From positions 174,049 to 238,048 of the forward strand of contig NZ_JAAEHL010000011.1 in NCBI RefSeq assembly GCF_010614725.1: DNA of 64,000 nucleotides. The letters run 5' to 3'. Below, in pieces: positions 34,949 through 44,843 of this stretch. Position 1 is the stretch's first letter. Every line of letters begins with the position of its first letter. Below the pieces are notes generated by a model. It searched no databases, was not told the DNA's origin, and saw only the letters and a list, made by a program, of their open reading frames with translations. Source of the DNA: Flavobacterium ajazii. GTDB taxonomy: Bacteria > Bacteroidota > Bacteroidia > Flavobacteriales > Flavobacteriaceae. The translations under genes were made by a program, and so were the position numbers.

Positions 34949-35497
34949 TTAAAACTTTTTATACTCAACACCGTGTTTGTCAGCATACGGCAATAATAAT
35001 TTCATTACTTTCTCATATTTTTTATCCAGCTCGATTCCTTTTGTGTCGTCAAGTTCTTTTGCGGCACGATTGACTTCTTCTTCAGTTTTTCCGTCGTCAA
35101 TCATTTTTGCAATTTTCGGAAAATCATTGGTTTGTACCTCTTGTGCATATTTAAACAATTCGATTCCGGCTTCAATAATGGGTTTGGTCTCCTCAGTCTG
35201 GCTTAGGCTGTTTATTTTTTTAATGTCTTCCTTAAAAGTATTTCCATAATAAAAATTCACTGCTTCAACACAGGTAGACGGGCGCATAGATTTTTGATCA
35301 TCAGCAAGAGCTTGTAAAGTTCCGTTTACTTTTTGCTGGTAATATTCTTTAAAAACACGTTCAAAACTTTGTGGAATTTTATTGGCATTTAAACCAATAA
35401 GTTCAAAAACCCTGTTCGGAGAACTGTCGGTAAAAAAATTACATGAAAATAATACGGTTGATAAAACTACTAAGGCGATGATTTTGTGAATTTTCAT
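34949..35497 (-). CDS. Unknown lipoprotein, 182 residues
   Basis: The signal peptide ends in a lipobox (STVLFSC), followed by a mainly alpha-helical, charged body (FERVFKEYYQQKVNG, AKMIDDGKTEEEVNRAAKEL). I recognise no family. It is the last of four same-strand genes (36937 to 34949) with small gaps, all of envelope character, so it probably belongs to their operon. Confidence 0.6.
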   Translation of the reverse strand: MKIHKIIALVVLSTVLFSCNFFTDSSPNRVFELIGLNANKIPQSFERVFKEYYQQKVNGTLQALADDQKSMRPSTCVEAVNFYYGNTFKEDIKKINSLSQTEETKPIIEAGIELFKYAQEVQTNDFPKIAKMIDDGKTEEEVNRAAKELDDTKGIELDKKYEKVMKLLLPYADKHGVEYKKF

Positions 35498-35514
35498 ATC
35501 AAATATTGTTACTA

Positions 35515-36027
35515 TTAAACAGTCTGAGCAGTATCAATCATTTTTTGGATTTTAATCAAAATCTGATCTTCAAATAAAGCTTGTTTTTCATCGCTTTTTC
35601 TGCCGGAACTAAAGTTTTCACTGATGATGTAACTTTTTACAAACTGACTTTTTCTCGCTCCAATGCTGTAATGCCAGCTTCCCGTTTCGGAACTCACAAA
35701 AATAACAGCTTCCCCGAGTTTCAATATTTTTTTCTTTGCAGAAATTGGACTCATTCTGTAAACGGAATTTGTTTTTAAATCAAATGTATACTGAATTTTT
35801 GACCTGATCATGATATCATATAAGCTGTGAAGTACGCCGTAGCCCAGTAATAGGTAAAGTGAATAAAATAAAACTTCGTCTAAATAACTTTGAAAAAGAG
35901 GTAATAGTATCGCGCCGGCAAAAATTCCTGCCAAAAACCACTTCGAAAGCTGCTGTGTTGGTTTTAAAGGCTCAAAAATGAAATAATCAGAAGTTTCTTT
36001 TATGTTATATTTTTCACGAATGTGCAT
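35515..36027 (-). CDS. Unknown membrane protein, 170 residues
   Basis: The protein has two close hydrophobic segments (WFLAGIFAGAILLPLF and VLFYSLYLLLGYGVLHSLY), then a soluble C-terminal part of about 95 residues. It resembles small PH-like membrane proteins in layout only. The start overlaps the end of the next gene upstream by 14 bp. No function is assigned. Confidence 0.6.
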   Translation of the reverse strand: MHIREKYNIKETSDYFIFEPLKPTQQLSKWFLAGIFAGAILLPLFQSYLDEVLFYSLYLLLGYGVLHSLYDIMIRSKIQYTFDLKTNSVYRMSPISAKKKILKLGEAVIFVSSETGSWHYSIGARKSQFVKSYIISENFSSGRKSDEKQALFEDQILIKIQKMIDTAQTV

Positions 36028-36472
36028 AGCTGTTCAGTATTTCGTCTATTTCATTTGCGAGATTTTGCATAGAACGGCTGGTAAAACCCTGTGCAATCAT
36101 GGCCGTTTTTTCTTTTCCGTCTTTCAGATAATTTATGTTTAATGAAGTGTTGGTTGTTATAAAATACTGCTTCATTCTGACCAGTTCAAAGTTTTGAAAA
36201 TCCTTTAGCGGAATAGGGAAAATTTTACCAATCAGTCCGACTTTTGTAATAATTGCTTTTTCATCCATATCGATGATAACCTGTTTTGACCAGATTGAAA
36301 TAATACTGCAGACAGACAGAATACCAAAAATCCAGAACATAGCCATTTCGTTGATCCAGATTCCGCCGACAGCAAAAGCCCCAAGCCCGATGCTGACCAG
36401 TAAACTAAAGCCGTATTCACGCTTCATAATGTATTTATTTCCGTCTTTTGTGAAATTTTTAAATTGTGTCAT
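36014..36472 (-). CDS. Unknown membrane protein, 152 residues
   Basis: Two hydrophobic segments (YGFSLLVSIGLGAFAVGGIWI and MAMFWIFGILSVCSIISIW) are followed by a soluble beta-rich tail (KQVIIDMDEKAIITKVGLIG). The layout is like the neighbouring 170-residue protein, with two helices then a PH-like domain, so the two may be distant paralogues that work together. They overlap by 14 bp. Confidence 0.6.
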   Translation of the reverse strand: MTQFKNFTKDGNKYIMKREYGFSLLVSIGLGAFAVGGIWINEMAMFWIFGILSVCSIISIWSKQVIIDMDEKAIITKVGLIGKIFPIPLKDFQNFELVRMKQYFITTNTSLNINYLKDGKEKTAMIAQGFTSRSMQNLANEIDEILNSYAHS

Positions 36473-36478
36473 CTGATA

Positions 36479-36937
36479 TTATTCAATAGTTACACCGTCA
36501 ATAATCAATGATCGGCAATTCAGTGAAAAATAAGAACTCGAATAATCACCATTAAGCTGATCGCTTAAAGCGTCCAATGTTGCACCTTTAAACTCAAATT
36601 TTCTCGAAGGCGTTTTTCCATAGGTATCTACCATAGTCAATTCGCCGTCTATACCGTTTTTGCTTTTCGCGAAAGCACTTAGTAAAGTGATATTCTGTTT
36701 TTCAAAATCAACTGCCAGATAATAATTTTTAGAAGCATTTTTGTCTAATGGATCTTTTGAAACAGGCTCAGAGGGTTTGGTAAAAGAAACCGTTGCAGAT
36801 CTTACAACTGCAGTAATTGTTTTATTTCCGTCTTTTATGGTAATTTCAATTTTAGTGCGTTTTTCTTCCTGTCCGTAGGTGATTTGAGTTAAAGAACAGA
36901 AAAGAACGAATAGTAATGAAAGGATTTTCTTATTCAT
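36479..36937 (-). CDS. Unknown secreted protein, 152 residues
   Basis: The signal peptide (MNKKILSLLFVLFCSLTQITYGQ) leads a small beta-rich domain. No family is recognised. It is the first gene of the four-gene cluster, 6 bp before the next one, and is divergent from the histidine kinase gene. Confidence 0.6.
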   Translation of the reverse strand: MNKKILSLLFVLFCSLTQITYGQEEKRTKIEITIKDGNKTITAVVRSATVSFTKPSEPVSKDPLDKNASKNYYLAVDFEKQNITLLSAFAKSKNGIDGELTMVDTYGKTPSRKFEFKGATLDALSDQLNGDYSSSYFSLNCRSLIIDGVTIE

Positions 36938-37125
36938 AATAGATTTGATTTTAAAATAATTTAGTATAACAAGATTACTTCACAGACACACCAATAACAA
37001 TTATCAATTGGTAATTGGGAGGTTTAGATTTTTATTTGGTTAATTCTGAAATATATCAGGAAATGTTGGGTTTTTAAGGTGTTGTGAGTGAGATTTTTAT
37101 CCGTTAAAAAATCATCCTAAAAATG

Positions 37126-37156
37126 TTTGGTCAGTAAGAAGACTTTTGTATTTTTC
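37126..37156 (+). promoter_or_regulatory. Promoter of the LytS/LytTR operon
   Basis: TTTG (37126-37129), 19 nt, then TATTTTTC (37149-37156) matches the Bacteroidota consensus with one change in the last base of the -7 element. The start codon of the kinase follows within 20 nt, so the untranslated leader would be very short. The rest of this 237-bp divergent gap holds nothing I recognise. Confidence 0.5.
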
Positions 37157-37174
37157 GGGTAATTATTATCATTT

Positions 37175-39184
37175 ATGCCTCAAAATTTCATTTTTAACAG
37201 CAATAAAAAACGGAAAATTTTTCTGCTGTTTTTCTTCTTTACCGCAATCATTCAGGCTCAGATTTCTCCTGTTGAGAAAATGGCAGCAGAAGGCTACGCT
37301 AAACGTTTTTCGGATACTGTAGCCAGTATTAAAATCCAGCATCAGGCATTAGCCTTAGCTAAAAAAAACAAAAGCAAAGAGGATGAAGTCATTTGTTATT
37401 CTTACCTGGCGCTTACGCAAAGAAGACTGCTTCATTTAAAAGAGTTTATGCATTATGCTGATACGGCTTATTATCTTTCGCAAAATGTAAAAAGGATCAG
37501 ATCAAAAGCGCACGCAGCTGTTGCTATGGGATCTTTGAAATCGTATATTGAAGATAAACCTGAGGCGCTGAATTATTCGCTTGAAGCATATAAAATGTTT
37601 TCAGAAATAAAAGCCCACGATCAATGCGCCAAAATTGCTTCGGATATATCGTATCTTTTTTATCCTGCATCGCCGGCAAAAGAAGAAAAATATGCGAAAG
37701 AAGCAATGGCTCATGCAGCTAAATCAGGAGATCCGGAGAGTCTGTTGTATGCAAGACTGGCTTTTGGAAGTTTTCTGACAGATAATATCGAAACCGGCGG
37801 AAAAAAGGAATGGGAAACAGCCATGAATTTTTTTAAGGAAACGGTTGCTCTGGCAGAAAAAAATGCAGACAAAATTGTAAGCAAAAGCAATATCGGAATT
37901 GCGTATGTAAATCTCGCCGATCTTTATACGAAAGACTCACAGCCCATTAATGAAAAGGCTTTTTTAGCTGCTTTGGAAAAAGCCACTGCCATCGCCAGAA
38001 AATATAATGTAAAAATTATTTTTAGAAGTGCAATAGGACTCCAGGGAATGTATTTTACTCAAAAAGGCGATTATATCAAGGCAGAACTTCTTTTTATAGA
38101 CGGAATCAAATATCAAAATACATTGCCTTATACAGATAATTATCTTTTAGCGACTTTTTACAGCTGTTTAAAAGATGTTTCGGTTAAACGAAAGGATTTT
38201 GAGGCATATTATGCATATGATACGCTTTTTACCAAATACAATCAGTTGAAATATAATGAATCAACGCAATCTAAATTACAAAACGCTGAAGCGAGATATG
38301 AATCATCCAAAAAAGCAGAAAGGATCAAACAACTTGAACTGGAAAATGAATTGCAGCAGAAGAACAAATTGTTGGGTTACGGCATTGCAGGCGTTTTACT
38401 GATTGGGCTGGTTTTTATGTTCCGTTCGTATTATTACCGTCAGCGCTATTACCAGAACAGAGAAGATTTCCTGAAACAGGAGCAGGCGAATAGTGAACTT
38501 AAAATGCAGCTGATGGAAAAGGAAACAATAGAAAATCTCGCTGCAAGATTGTCTTTGGAAAGAAGGCTGTTGCGGTCACAGATGGATCCGCATTTTATTT
38601 TTAATGCTTTAGGAAATATTCAGAGTATGATTTTGCAGAAAGATACCATTCCGGCAGTTTCGTATCTAAATAAATTTGCGAAACTCACAAGGCAGGTTTT
38701 AGAACAATCCAGAAAAGAAACTATTTCGCTGGAAGAAGAAATCAATACTTTAAAAAACTATATCGAATTGCAGCAGCTTCGGTTAAACAACGGTTTTGAT
38801 TATGTAATTGAGTGTGATGAAAACATTGAAACTGATATTTTAATTCCGCCCTTGTTGATTCAGCCTTTTATAGAAAATGCTGTTGAACATGGATTAAAAC
38901 CACAGGAAAATAATGTACGGGGTTTAATCGAAATTTATTTTACAGAAGATGAAACCGGTCAAAATTTAACCTGTACCATTAAAGACAACGGAATAGGATT
39001 GGCAGCTTCCAGAAAGTTGAAGATAAATGATACTCACCAATCACTTTCAACCACGATTACCGATGAAAGATTAGCGAAAATGCAAAAAGAGAATCCGAAT
39101 GCAGGATTTACAGTCAGTGAAAGAAATCCGGATACAGACGGGCAGGGCTGTATCGTAATTATAAATATTCCAATACTACAATGA
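37175..39184 (+). CDS. LytS-family sensor histidine kinase with periplasmic TPR-like region
   Basis: The 669-residue kinase has a signal peptide (ends IIQAQ), a tetratricopeptide-like periplasmic sensor region (about 30-370), a coiled coil, one membrane helix (LLGYGIAGVLLIGLVFMF, about 397-414), then a His_kinase domain with phosphoacceptor His in RSQMDPHFIFNALGNIQS and a HATPase domain (IENAVEHGL, DNGIGL). The signal is unknown. The stop overlaps the start of its LytTR response regulator by four bases, so the two form a pair. Confidence 0.9.
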   Translation: MPQNFIFNSNKKRKIFLLFFFFTAIIQAQISPVEKMAAEGYAKRFSDTVASIKIQHQALALAKKNKSKEDEVICYSYLALTQRRLLHLKEFMHYADTAYYLSQNVKRIRSKAHAAVAMGSLKSYIEDKPEALNYSLEAYKMFSEIKAHDQCAKIASDISYLFYPASPAKEEKYAKEAMAHAAKSGDPESLLYARLAFGSFLTDNIETGGKKEWETAMNFFKETVALAEKNADKIVSKSNIGIAYVNLADLYTKDSQPINEKAFLAALEKATAIARKYNVKIIFRSAIGLQGMYFTQKGDYIKAELLFIDGIKYQNTLPYTDNYLLATFYSCLKDVSVKRKDFEAYYAYDTLFTKYNQLKYNESTQSKLQNAEARYESSKKAERIKQLELENELQQKNKLLGYGIAGVLLIGLVFMFRSYYYRQRYYQNREDFLKQEQANSELKMQLMEKETIENLAARLSLERRLLRSQMDPHFIFNALGNIQSMILQKDTIPAVSYLNKFAKLTRQVLEQSRKETISLEEEINTLKNYIELQQLRLNNGFDYVIECDENIETDILIPPLLIQPFIENAVEHGLKPQENNVRGLIEIYFTEDETGQNLTCTIKDNGIGLAASRKLKINDTHQSLSTTITDERLAKMQKENPNAGFTVSERNPDTDGQGCIVIINIPILQ

Positions 39185-39924
39185 TATACAAAACCATAAT
39201 TATTGAAGACGAACACCGGTTAAGAGAAGCTCTTTCAATTATGCTGGAAATGGTTTCCGGAGAAAATATCCAGATTATTGGATACGCAGAAAGCGTTGAA
39301 GAAGCCAAAAAGTTAATCGACAGACTAAAACCAGATTTGGTTTTTATGGATATTATGCTCAAAGACGGAACCGGATTTGAGGTTTTACAGCAGATTTCGT
39401 TTAATGCTTTTCACCTCATTTTTACAACCGCTTACGAACAGCATGCTATTAATGCTTTTAAATACAGTGCGGTTGATTATTTGCTAAAACCAATAGATCC
39501 TCAGGAATTAAAAGCGGCAATTGACCGTATAGAAATTCTGCATGAAAGAGTTCTCGAAAAACAGCAGATTACAGAATTACAGACGAATCTTTCTAAAACT
39601 CCTGACAGACTTGTGCTGCCAACGCAGGAAGCAATGTATGTAGTCAAATTAGAACAGATTCTGAGATGTGAAACTTCCGGTTCGTATACCACTTTTTTCC
39701 TGACCGATGGCCGAAAAATAATGGTTTCGAAACCGTTAAAAAATTATGAAGATATTTTGCTTCCGCCGATTTTTTTCAGGGTTCATCAGTCACATCTGAT
39801 CAATGTGAATGCTATTTTGAGTTATTCGAGAGAAGGAATGATTCATATGAATGACAAATCGGTGGTGCCAATTTCGAGAGCAAAAAAAGAACAGTTTTTT
39901 AAATTAATGAAAGATGGATCCTGA
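39181..39924 (+). CDS. LytTR-family response regulator
   Basis: The 247-residue regulator has a receiver domain (phosphoacceptor Asp57 in LVFMDIMLKDGTG; Lys in YLLKPI) and a LytTR DNA-binding domain (about 145-247; HQSHLINVNAI). It is partnered with the kinase whose gene it overlaps by four bases. LytTR regulators of the Bacteroidota often control nearby envelope or transport genes; the targets here are not evident. Confidence 0.92.
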   Translation: MIYKTIIIEDEHRLREALSIMLEMVSGENIQIIGYAESVEEAKKLIDRLKPDLVFMDIMLKDGTGFEVLQQISFNAFHLIFTTAYEQHAINAFKYSAVDYLLKPIDPQELKAAIDRIEILHERVLEKQQITELQTNLSKTPDRLVLPTQEAMYVVKLEQILRCETSGSYTTFFLTDGRKIMVSKPLKNYEDILLPPIFFRVHQSHLINVNAILSYSREGMIHMNDKSVVPISRAKKEQFFKLMKDGS

Positions 39925-40054
39925 TGTTCTGATAGTTTTGACAGTTTATGAATTCAATCTTCACAAATACCAATTAAAAGTTACTGATGACAAAGTGATT
40001 ATTCCGTATTTGTTTGATTGCATCTATTTTTGAACTATATAAATAATTAGAACA

Positions 40055-40384
40055 ATGAATAATAAAACCTTATCAATCCTGAGCTATATCACCATTATTG
40101 GCTGGATCATAGCTTTCGTAAAAAGCAAAGACATAACGCCAAAAAGCGATCTTGTAACGTATCACCTTAAACAGGGCTTCGGAATTTTTCTATTCTCATT
40201 AGCTGTGAATATCGCCCTTTCGATAGTATTGACAATAGTTCCTTTTCTTTATTTCCTCAGCTATATTGGATACGCAATATTTATTCTTTGGATTTTCGGA
40301 ATCATAAATGCCGCAAATGAACAAAAGAAACCAATTCCGGTAATCGGAAAAGTGTTTGAAGACAAATTTGGTTTCATAAACTAG
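40055..40384 (+). CDS. DUF4870-type small membrane protein
   Basis: The 109-residue protein has three or four hydrophobic segments and the family pattern SILSYITIIGWIIAFVKS, LVTYHLKQGFGIFLFSL and FGIINAANEQKKPIPVIG. DUF4870/Tic20-like proteins are of unknown role. It is monocistronic, 130 bp after the response regulator. Confidence 0.8.
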   Translation: MNNKTLSILSYITIIGWIIAFVKSKDITPKSDLVTYHLKQGFGIFLFSLAVNIALSIVLTIVPFLYFLSYIGYAIFILWIFGIINAANEQKKPIPVIGKVFEDKFGFIN

Positions 40385-40581
40385 AATTTAAATTTTGCGT
40401 TTTAGCATCGTTTTTTAATTTTTTGGAAAAAATGTTATCTATAATAGGTTAATTACAGATTGTGAATAATATATAAAGCAAAATCAGTTTTTTTAACTTG
40501 TAATTTTAATTAATCTGATCTGGTATTTGTTTTATAAAGAGCATTTAATACCTGAATAATTTAGAATTTAATTTCTGATTT

Positions 40582-40612
40582 AAAGAGATAGCTACGGTTA
40601 TCTCTTTTTTTT
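40582..40612 (+). terminator. Strong intrinsic terminator in the gap after the DUF4870 gene
   Basis: AAAGAGATA (40582-40590) pairs fully with TATCTCTTT (40599-40607), followed by a run of T. It lies almost 200 nt after the DUF4870 stop. Either that mRNA has a long 3' end or a separate short RNA ends here. The rest of the 355-bp gap is plain A/T-rich DNA. Confidence 0.75.
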
Positions 40613-40705
40613 TGTTTCTGATTCTGAAAAAATGCAGAAAAAGAAAATGATAACTCTAATGATTAAGTTTACAGTTGTTAAAAGTATTGACAAGAATAAT
40701 AAGAA

Positions 40706-40731
40706 AAGCCCTTACATTAAAATAAGGGCTT
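40706..40731 (-). terminator. Intrinsic terminator of the flavin oxidoreductase gene
   Basis: AAGCCCTTA (40706-40714) pairs fully with TAAGGGCTT (40723-40731). On the minus strand it comes 9 nt after the stop codon of the LLM gene. It is symmetrical and could work in both directions. Confidence 0.7.
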
Positions 40732-40739
40732 AAAAAAAA

Positions 40740-41762
40740 TTAACGCCAGCCAAGTGCCGGGGCAATATATTGTAAAATAGAAGAAAGGACATGCATATTG
40801 TAATCAACACCCAGAGTATTTGGGATGGTTAATAATAATGTATCTGCTTCCTGAATAGCTTCGTCCTGAGCCAGTTCTGCAATTAGTTTATCCGGTTCTG
40901 CTGCATAACTTTTTCCGAAGATGGCTCTTTTATCTCTTTCAATGTATCCAAAACTATCGGTTCCTTTTCCGTCCTGTCCAAAATAATACCTGTCCTGATC
41001 GTTGACCAGTGCAAAAATCGAACGGCTTACTGAGACTCTTGGTTCTCGTGTGTGTCCTGCTTTTTTCCAGGCTTCTTTATACAACCTGATCTGTTCGGCT
41101 TGCTGAATGTGGAAAGGTTTGCCGTTTTCGTCATATTTCAGAGTAGAACTTTGCAGGTGCATACCGTTTTCGGCAGCCCATATTGCAGTAGCATTAGATG
41201 CTGCTCCCCACCAGATTCTCTCTCTTAGTCCTTCAGAATGGGGTTCAAGTCGCAATAAACCCGGCGGATTTGGAAACATAGGGTAGGGGTTTGGCTCTGC
41301 AAATCCTTCGCCTTTGAGTCTTTCCAAAAAATCCAGCGCTTTTTTGCGTCCCATATCCGCATCTGTGTCGCCTTCTTCAGGTTCATATCCTAAATATCTC
41401 CAGCCATCAATAACCTGTTCCGGAGATCCTCTGCTTATGCCCAATTGCAGTCGTCCGCCAGATATTAGATCGGCTGCACCGGCATCTTCGATCATATATA
41501 GCGGATTCTCATATCGCATATCAATCACGCCGGTTCCAATCTCTATTTTGTTAGTTTTGGCTCCAATTGCCGAAAGTAACGGAAAAGGGGATGCTAACTG
41601 CTGTGCAAAATGATGCACACGGAAATAAGCGCCATCGAGTCCGATTTCTTCTGCTGCAACTGCCAAATCGATAGACTGAAGCAGCGTATCACTTGCTGTG
41701 CGAGCCTGATACCCCGGATGATTATTCCAGTGCCCAAACGATAAAAATCCTATTTTTTTCAT
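40740..41762 (-). CDS. LLM-class (luciferase-like) flavin-dependent oxidoreductase
   Basis: This protein of about 340 residues starts at MKKIGFLSFGHW (ATG at 41762; an upstream ATG would add six residues). It has the bacterial-luciferase TIM-barrel pattern: GLDGAYFRVHHFAQQLASPF, TGVIDMRYENPLYMIEDAGAADLISGGR and GISRGSPE. Members use reduced FMN or F420 to oxidise organic sulfur compounds, alkanes or other substrates. The gene is alone on its transcript (terminators on both sides). The substrate is unknown. Confidence 0.88.
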   Translation of the reverse strand: MKKIGFLSFGHWNNHPGYQARTASDTLLQSIDLAVAAEEIGLDGAYFRVHHFAQQLASPFPLLSAIGAKTNKIEIGTGVIDMRYENPLYMIEDAGAADLISGGRLQLGISRGSPEQVIDGWRYLGYEPEEGDTDADMGRKKALDFLERLKGEGFAEPNPYPMFPNPPGLLRLEPHSEGLRERIWWGAASNATAIWAAENGMHLQSSTLKYDENGKPFHIQQAEQIRLYKEAWKKAGHTREPRVSVSRSIFALVNDQDRYYFGQDGKGTDSFGYIERDKRAIFGKSYAAEPDKLIAELAQDEAIQEADTLLLTIPNTLGVDYNMHVLSSILQYIAPALGWR

Positions 41763-41858
41763 ATAGCTAACTATTAACATTTCAAATATACAACACCAAA
41801 TTTGTATACTTTCTGTTTGTCAATTTCTTTAACTCTTTTTTGTCTTTTTTTACTAACA

Positions 41859-41887
41859 AAAAAGGCTGTCCGGGAAGACAACCTTTA
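41859..41887 (-). terminator. Intrinsic terminator of the M16 peptidase gene
   Basis: On the minus strand AAAGGTTGTC and GACAGCCTTT pair over 10 bp with one G-U, followed by TTTT. It should end the FecIR-SusCD-ABC-M16 series. Confidence 0.75.
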
Positions 41888-41921
41888 ATGACTAATAAAA
41901 TAAAAATGTATTTTAAAGTTC

Positions 41922-44732
41922 TTACTTTCCTGATTGGCTTTCAGGGCTCATAATAACTTCAACGCTACTAGAACTATCCAAAACGTGCTTACTAAACTGC
42001 TGAATAGTTTTCTGATTAATTTTAGAAATTAAATTTTTATATTCTTCATCCTGTAAAAACGGAATCTGATTTAAGCTGTTGTTGTAAAGTGTTGTGTTCC
42101 AGAAAGAATTGGTTTTCAATGATTCTTCTCTGGTTTTTATCAATGCTTTTTTGATGTCTTCCAGATCGTTTGCATTAACCGGAACTGTTTTTAAGTCATT
42201 TAATTCTTTCCATACAATTTGCATCAGTTTCTCCTGTTTTTCAGGATTACAGTCAAAAGTCAGTGCAAGACTGAAAGTTGGGGACGGAATCTGTTCCAGA
42301 GTTCCGCCTACATTTACGCCATAACTTCCGCCTTCTTCTTCTCTGATAGTCTGCAGGAATCGTTTTGAAAGTAATTGTCCGATTACATACATAGAAAGTG
42401 CATTTTCTTTACTGTATGTAGCTTTACCTGTCAGGTTTAGATAAACAGTTGCTTTCGGAACTTCCATCGGACGTTTGAAATGGACAACTGTTTTTCCTTT
42501 TTTAGGTTCAATATTATGATCGGCATAATTCTCTTTTAAAGAAGGATTTGATTTTAGATTCCCGATGTACTTCTGAATTAACTCTAAAGCTGAATCCGGA
42601 ATATTTCCAACAAAAATGAATGTGAAATCAGCCGCATTTTTAAAACGGTCACGGTAAATATTTTCAGCTTTTTTTAGATCAATTGTCTCCAGAAATTTTT
42701 CGTTGAACAGGAAAGTTCTTGGATTGTTATTTGAATTTGCTAAATCGACAGTGTCTTTAAAAGCACTTTCGTTATCTTTTTTAATGGTTTCCAGACGGTT
42801 TTTATATTGCTCTTTTAGAATATTAAAAATGTTCGGATCAAAACGGGGTGATTCAAAAGAAAGGTAAAGCAATTGCAGCATCGTTTCAAAATCGGCTTTA
42901 TTGGAACTTCCTTGAAATCCCTGCGTATTTGCACCAATAAACGGAGCTGACTGTGCCACTTTTCCGGTCAGTTTTTCTTTTAAGCCAATGTTATCAAAAT
43001 TTCCTAAACCGGAAGATCTGGCTAATGTAGTTGTAATTTCGGCCGATGCCAAATCTTCAGTTTTTACCAAAGATTTACCTCCTTTTGAAAATGCAGAAAA
43101 AACAATCTGATCTTGGGAATAAGTTGTTGGAAGCACAATTATTTTGGCATCGTTTTCTAAAATATAACCTTTTGCATCTTTTATTCCGGCAACTTCAAAT
43201 GTTTTTTTGACAGCAGCAGGTTTTAAATCTTTTTCGATCAAAGGAGCGTTGTTTTCTTTTTTTGTGTAAGGTTCTAAAGTTTTACCTTCGACCTTTTTTA
43301 TTACATTAACAACAGCTTCCTTAGTCGGAAAATCATTTTTGTCATCTTCAGAACCGGTAACTAAAACTACCTGATTGTTTGGTTTCTGAATCGTTTTCGC
43401 ATAAGCGTTCAGTTCTTCCAAAGTGATGCTTTTAATGATTCCTACGATCAGTTTATAGTCATCATCAGCAGAAAGAAACGGTTTTGCTTTCAGGAAATAA
43501 TTGGTCAGTTTATCAGCCCAGCTGTCGTTATCTACTTTATCTTTATTACTCAGAAAATCATCGTAAGAACTGATAAAAAGTTTTTTGGTACGGTCTAATT
43601 CTGACTGGACAGCACCAAATCGTCTCAAACGTTCAGTTTCTGTGTAGGCTTCCTCAAAAGCTTCAATTATTTTTCCTTTTTTGGCTAAAGCCGAAACATT
43701 AAAAGACGTATTTAATCTTGAAACAGGTGAAAAATAGGTTTTCAGATTTAAAGCTGAGCTTTGGTTTTTTAATATCAATTCTTTAAAGCGATTGTTAAGA
43801 ATACTGGTGTAGAAAGAATTCATCACATTTTTTCGGGAAACAATGCTGTCTCTCACTAAAGGCTCATCAAGTACATATTGTAATGTAATAGAAGTAGATG
43901 AAGCTTCTTTATCAGATGCTGTTCCAAAATACAAATCATCATGGTTAGGAATCTTTTCGTATGTTCTGGCAGTAGCCTTTTTTGCTAAAGGAATACCCGA
44001 AAATATCGTTTTTACCTTTTGTTCCATGGCTTTTACATCAATATCACCAACAATGATTACCGCTTGTAAATCGGGTCTGTACCATTTTTTATAATAATTT
44101 CTTAATTCAGCATATTTGAAATTATTGATAATATCCAGATCACCGATAACGTCTCTTTTGCTGTATTTAGAGTTTTTGTACAAAACCTGATCAGTCTGGC
44201 TTTTTAGACGAAAATCACTTGTACGTCTGGTTCTCCATTCTTCACGAATTACGCCTCTTTCTGCATCAATTTCTTCATTGGTTAAAGATAAAGATCCTGA
44301 CCAGTCGTGTAAAACCCAAAGTGTAGAATCAATCAGTTTTTCATTGGTCACAGGAACGGTGCTGATGTTGTAAACCGTTTCATCCTGAGCTGTGTAAGCA
44401 TTGATGTCTTTTCCAAAACTTACACCGTTTTTCTCCAGCATCTTAATAATGCCTTTTCCTTTAAAATGCTCCGTTCCGTTAAAAGCCATGTGTTCCAGAA
44501 AATGCGCCAGTCCGTTCTGATTGTCATCTTCTAAAATAGCACCGACATTCTGAACAAAGTAAAAACTGGCTCTGTCTTTTGGTTCTTCATTATGCAAAAT
44601 ATAATACGTTAACCCGTTTTTTAATTTCCCGGTTGTCACGTTTTTATCCAGTGGAATCGTGGTTTTGAATTGAGAAAATGCGCCTTGAAAAGACAGCAGC
44701 AGCATCCCAAAAATGATATTTTTTTTAGTCAT
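41922..44732 (-). CDS. M16 family zinc metallopeptidase
   Basis: The 936-residue periplasmic protease has a signal peptide (ends GAFSQ) and two M16 halves. The active N-terminal half has the inverted zinc motif HFLEHMAFNG with the third ligand in ERGVIREEW. The C-terminal half is the inactive partner (REEEGGSYGVNVGG). The family (pitrilysin, insulinase) closes over and cuts peptides rather than folded proteins. It is the last gene after SusC, SusD and an ABC transporter, so it probably processes the imported peptide. Confidence 0.92.
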   Translation of the reverse strand: MTKKNIIFGMLLLSFQGAFSQFKTTIPLDKNVTTGKLKNGLTYYILHNEEPKDRASFYFVQNVGAILEDDNQNGLAHFLEHMAFNGTEHFKGKGIIKMLEKNGVSFGKDINAYTAQDETVYNISTVPVTNEKLIDSTLWVLHDWSGSLSLTNEEIDAERGVIREEWRTRRTSDFRLKSQTDQVLYKNSKYSKRDVIGDLDIINNFKYAELRNYYKKWYRPDLQAVIIVGDIDVKAMEQKVKTIFSGIPLAKKATARTYEKIPNHDDLYFGTASDKEASSTSITLQYVLDEPLVRDSIVSRKNVMNSFYTSILNNRFKELILKNQSSALNLKTYFSPVSRLNTSFNVSALAKKGKIIEAFEEAYTETERLRRFGAVQSELDRTKKLFISSYDDFLSNKDKVDNDSWADKLTNYFLKAKPFLSADDDYKLIVGIIKSITLEELNAYAKTIQKPNNQVVLVTGSEDDKNDFPTKEAVVNVIKKVEGKTLEPYTKKENNAPLIEKDLKPAAVKKTFEVAGIKDAKGYILENDAKIIVLPTTYSQDQIVFSAFSKGGKSLVKTEDLASAEITTTLARSSGLGNFDNIGLKEKLTGKVAQSAPFIGANTQGFQGSSNKADFETMLQLLYLSFESPRFDPNIFNILKEQYKNRLETIKKDNESAFKDTVDLANSNNNPRTFLFNEKFLETIDLKKAENIYRDRFKNAADFTFIFVGNIPDSALELIQKYIGNLKSNPSLKENYADHNIEPKKGKTVVHFKRPMEVPKATVYLNLTGKATYSKENALSMYVIGQLLSKRFLQTIREEEGGSYGVNVGGTLEQIPSPTFSLALTFDCNPEKQEKLMQIVWKELNDLKTVPVNANDLEDIKKALIKTREESLKTNSFWNTTLYNNSLNQIPFLQDEEYKNLISKINQKTIQQFSKHVLDSSSSVEVIMSPESQSGK

Positions 44733-44843
44733 TTTTTTATTTTTTATTCAATGGTTGTCATTAAAAAGTCAATTCGGGTATTTTTAATTGGGGGCAAAAA
44801 AACAGATCAAATATCATTTTTAACGACACCATTGGGATGATTT

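Noticed and set aside
41763..41780. Upstream start of the flavin oxidoreductase at 41780
   Set aside because: The six added residues (MLIVSY) are not typical; MKKIGFLSFG at 41762 matches the family start.
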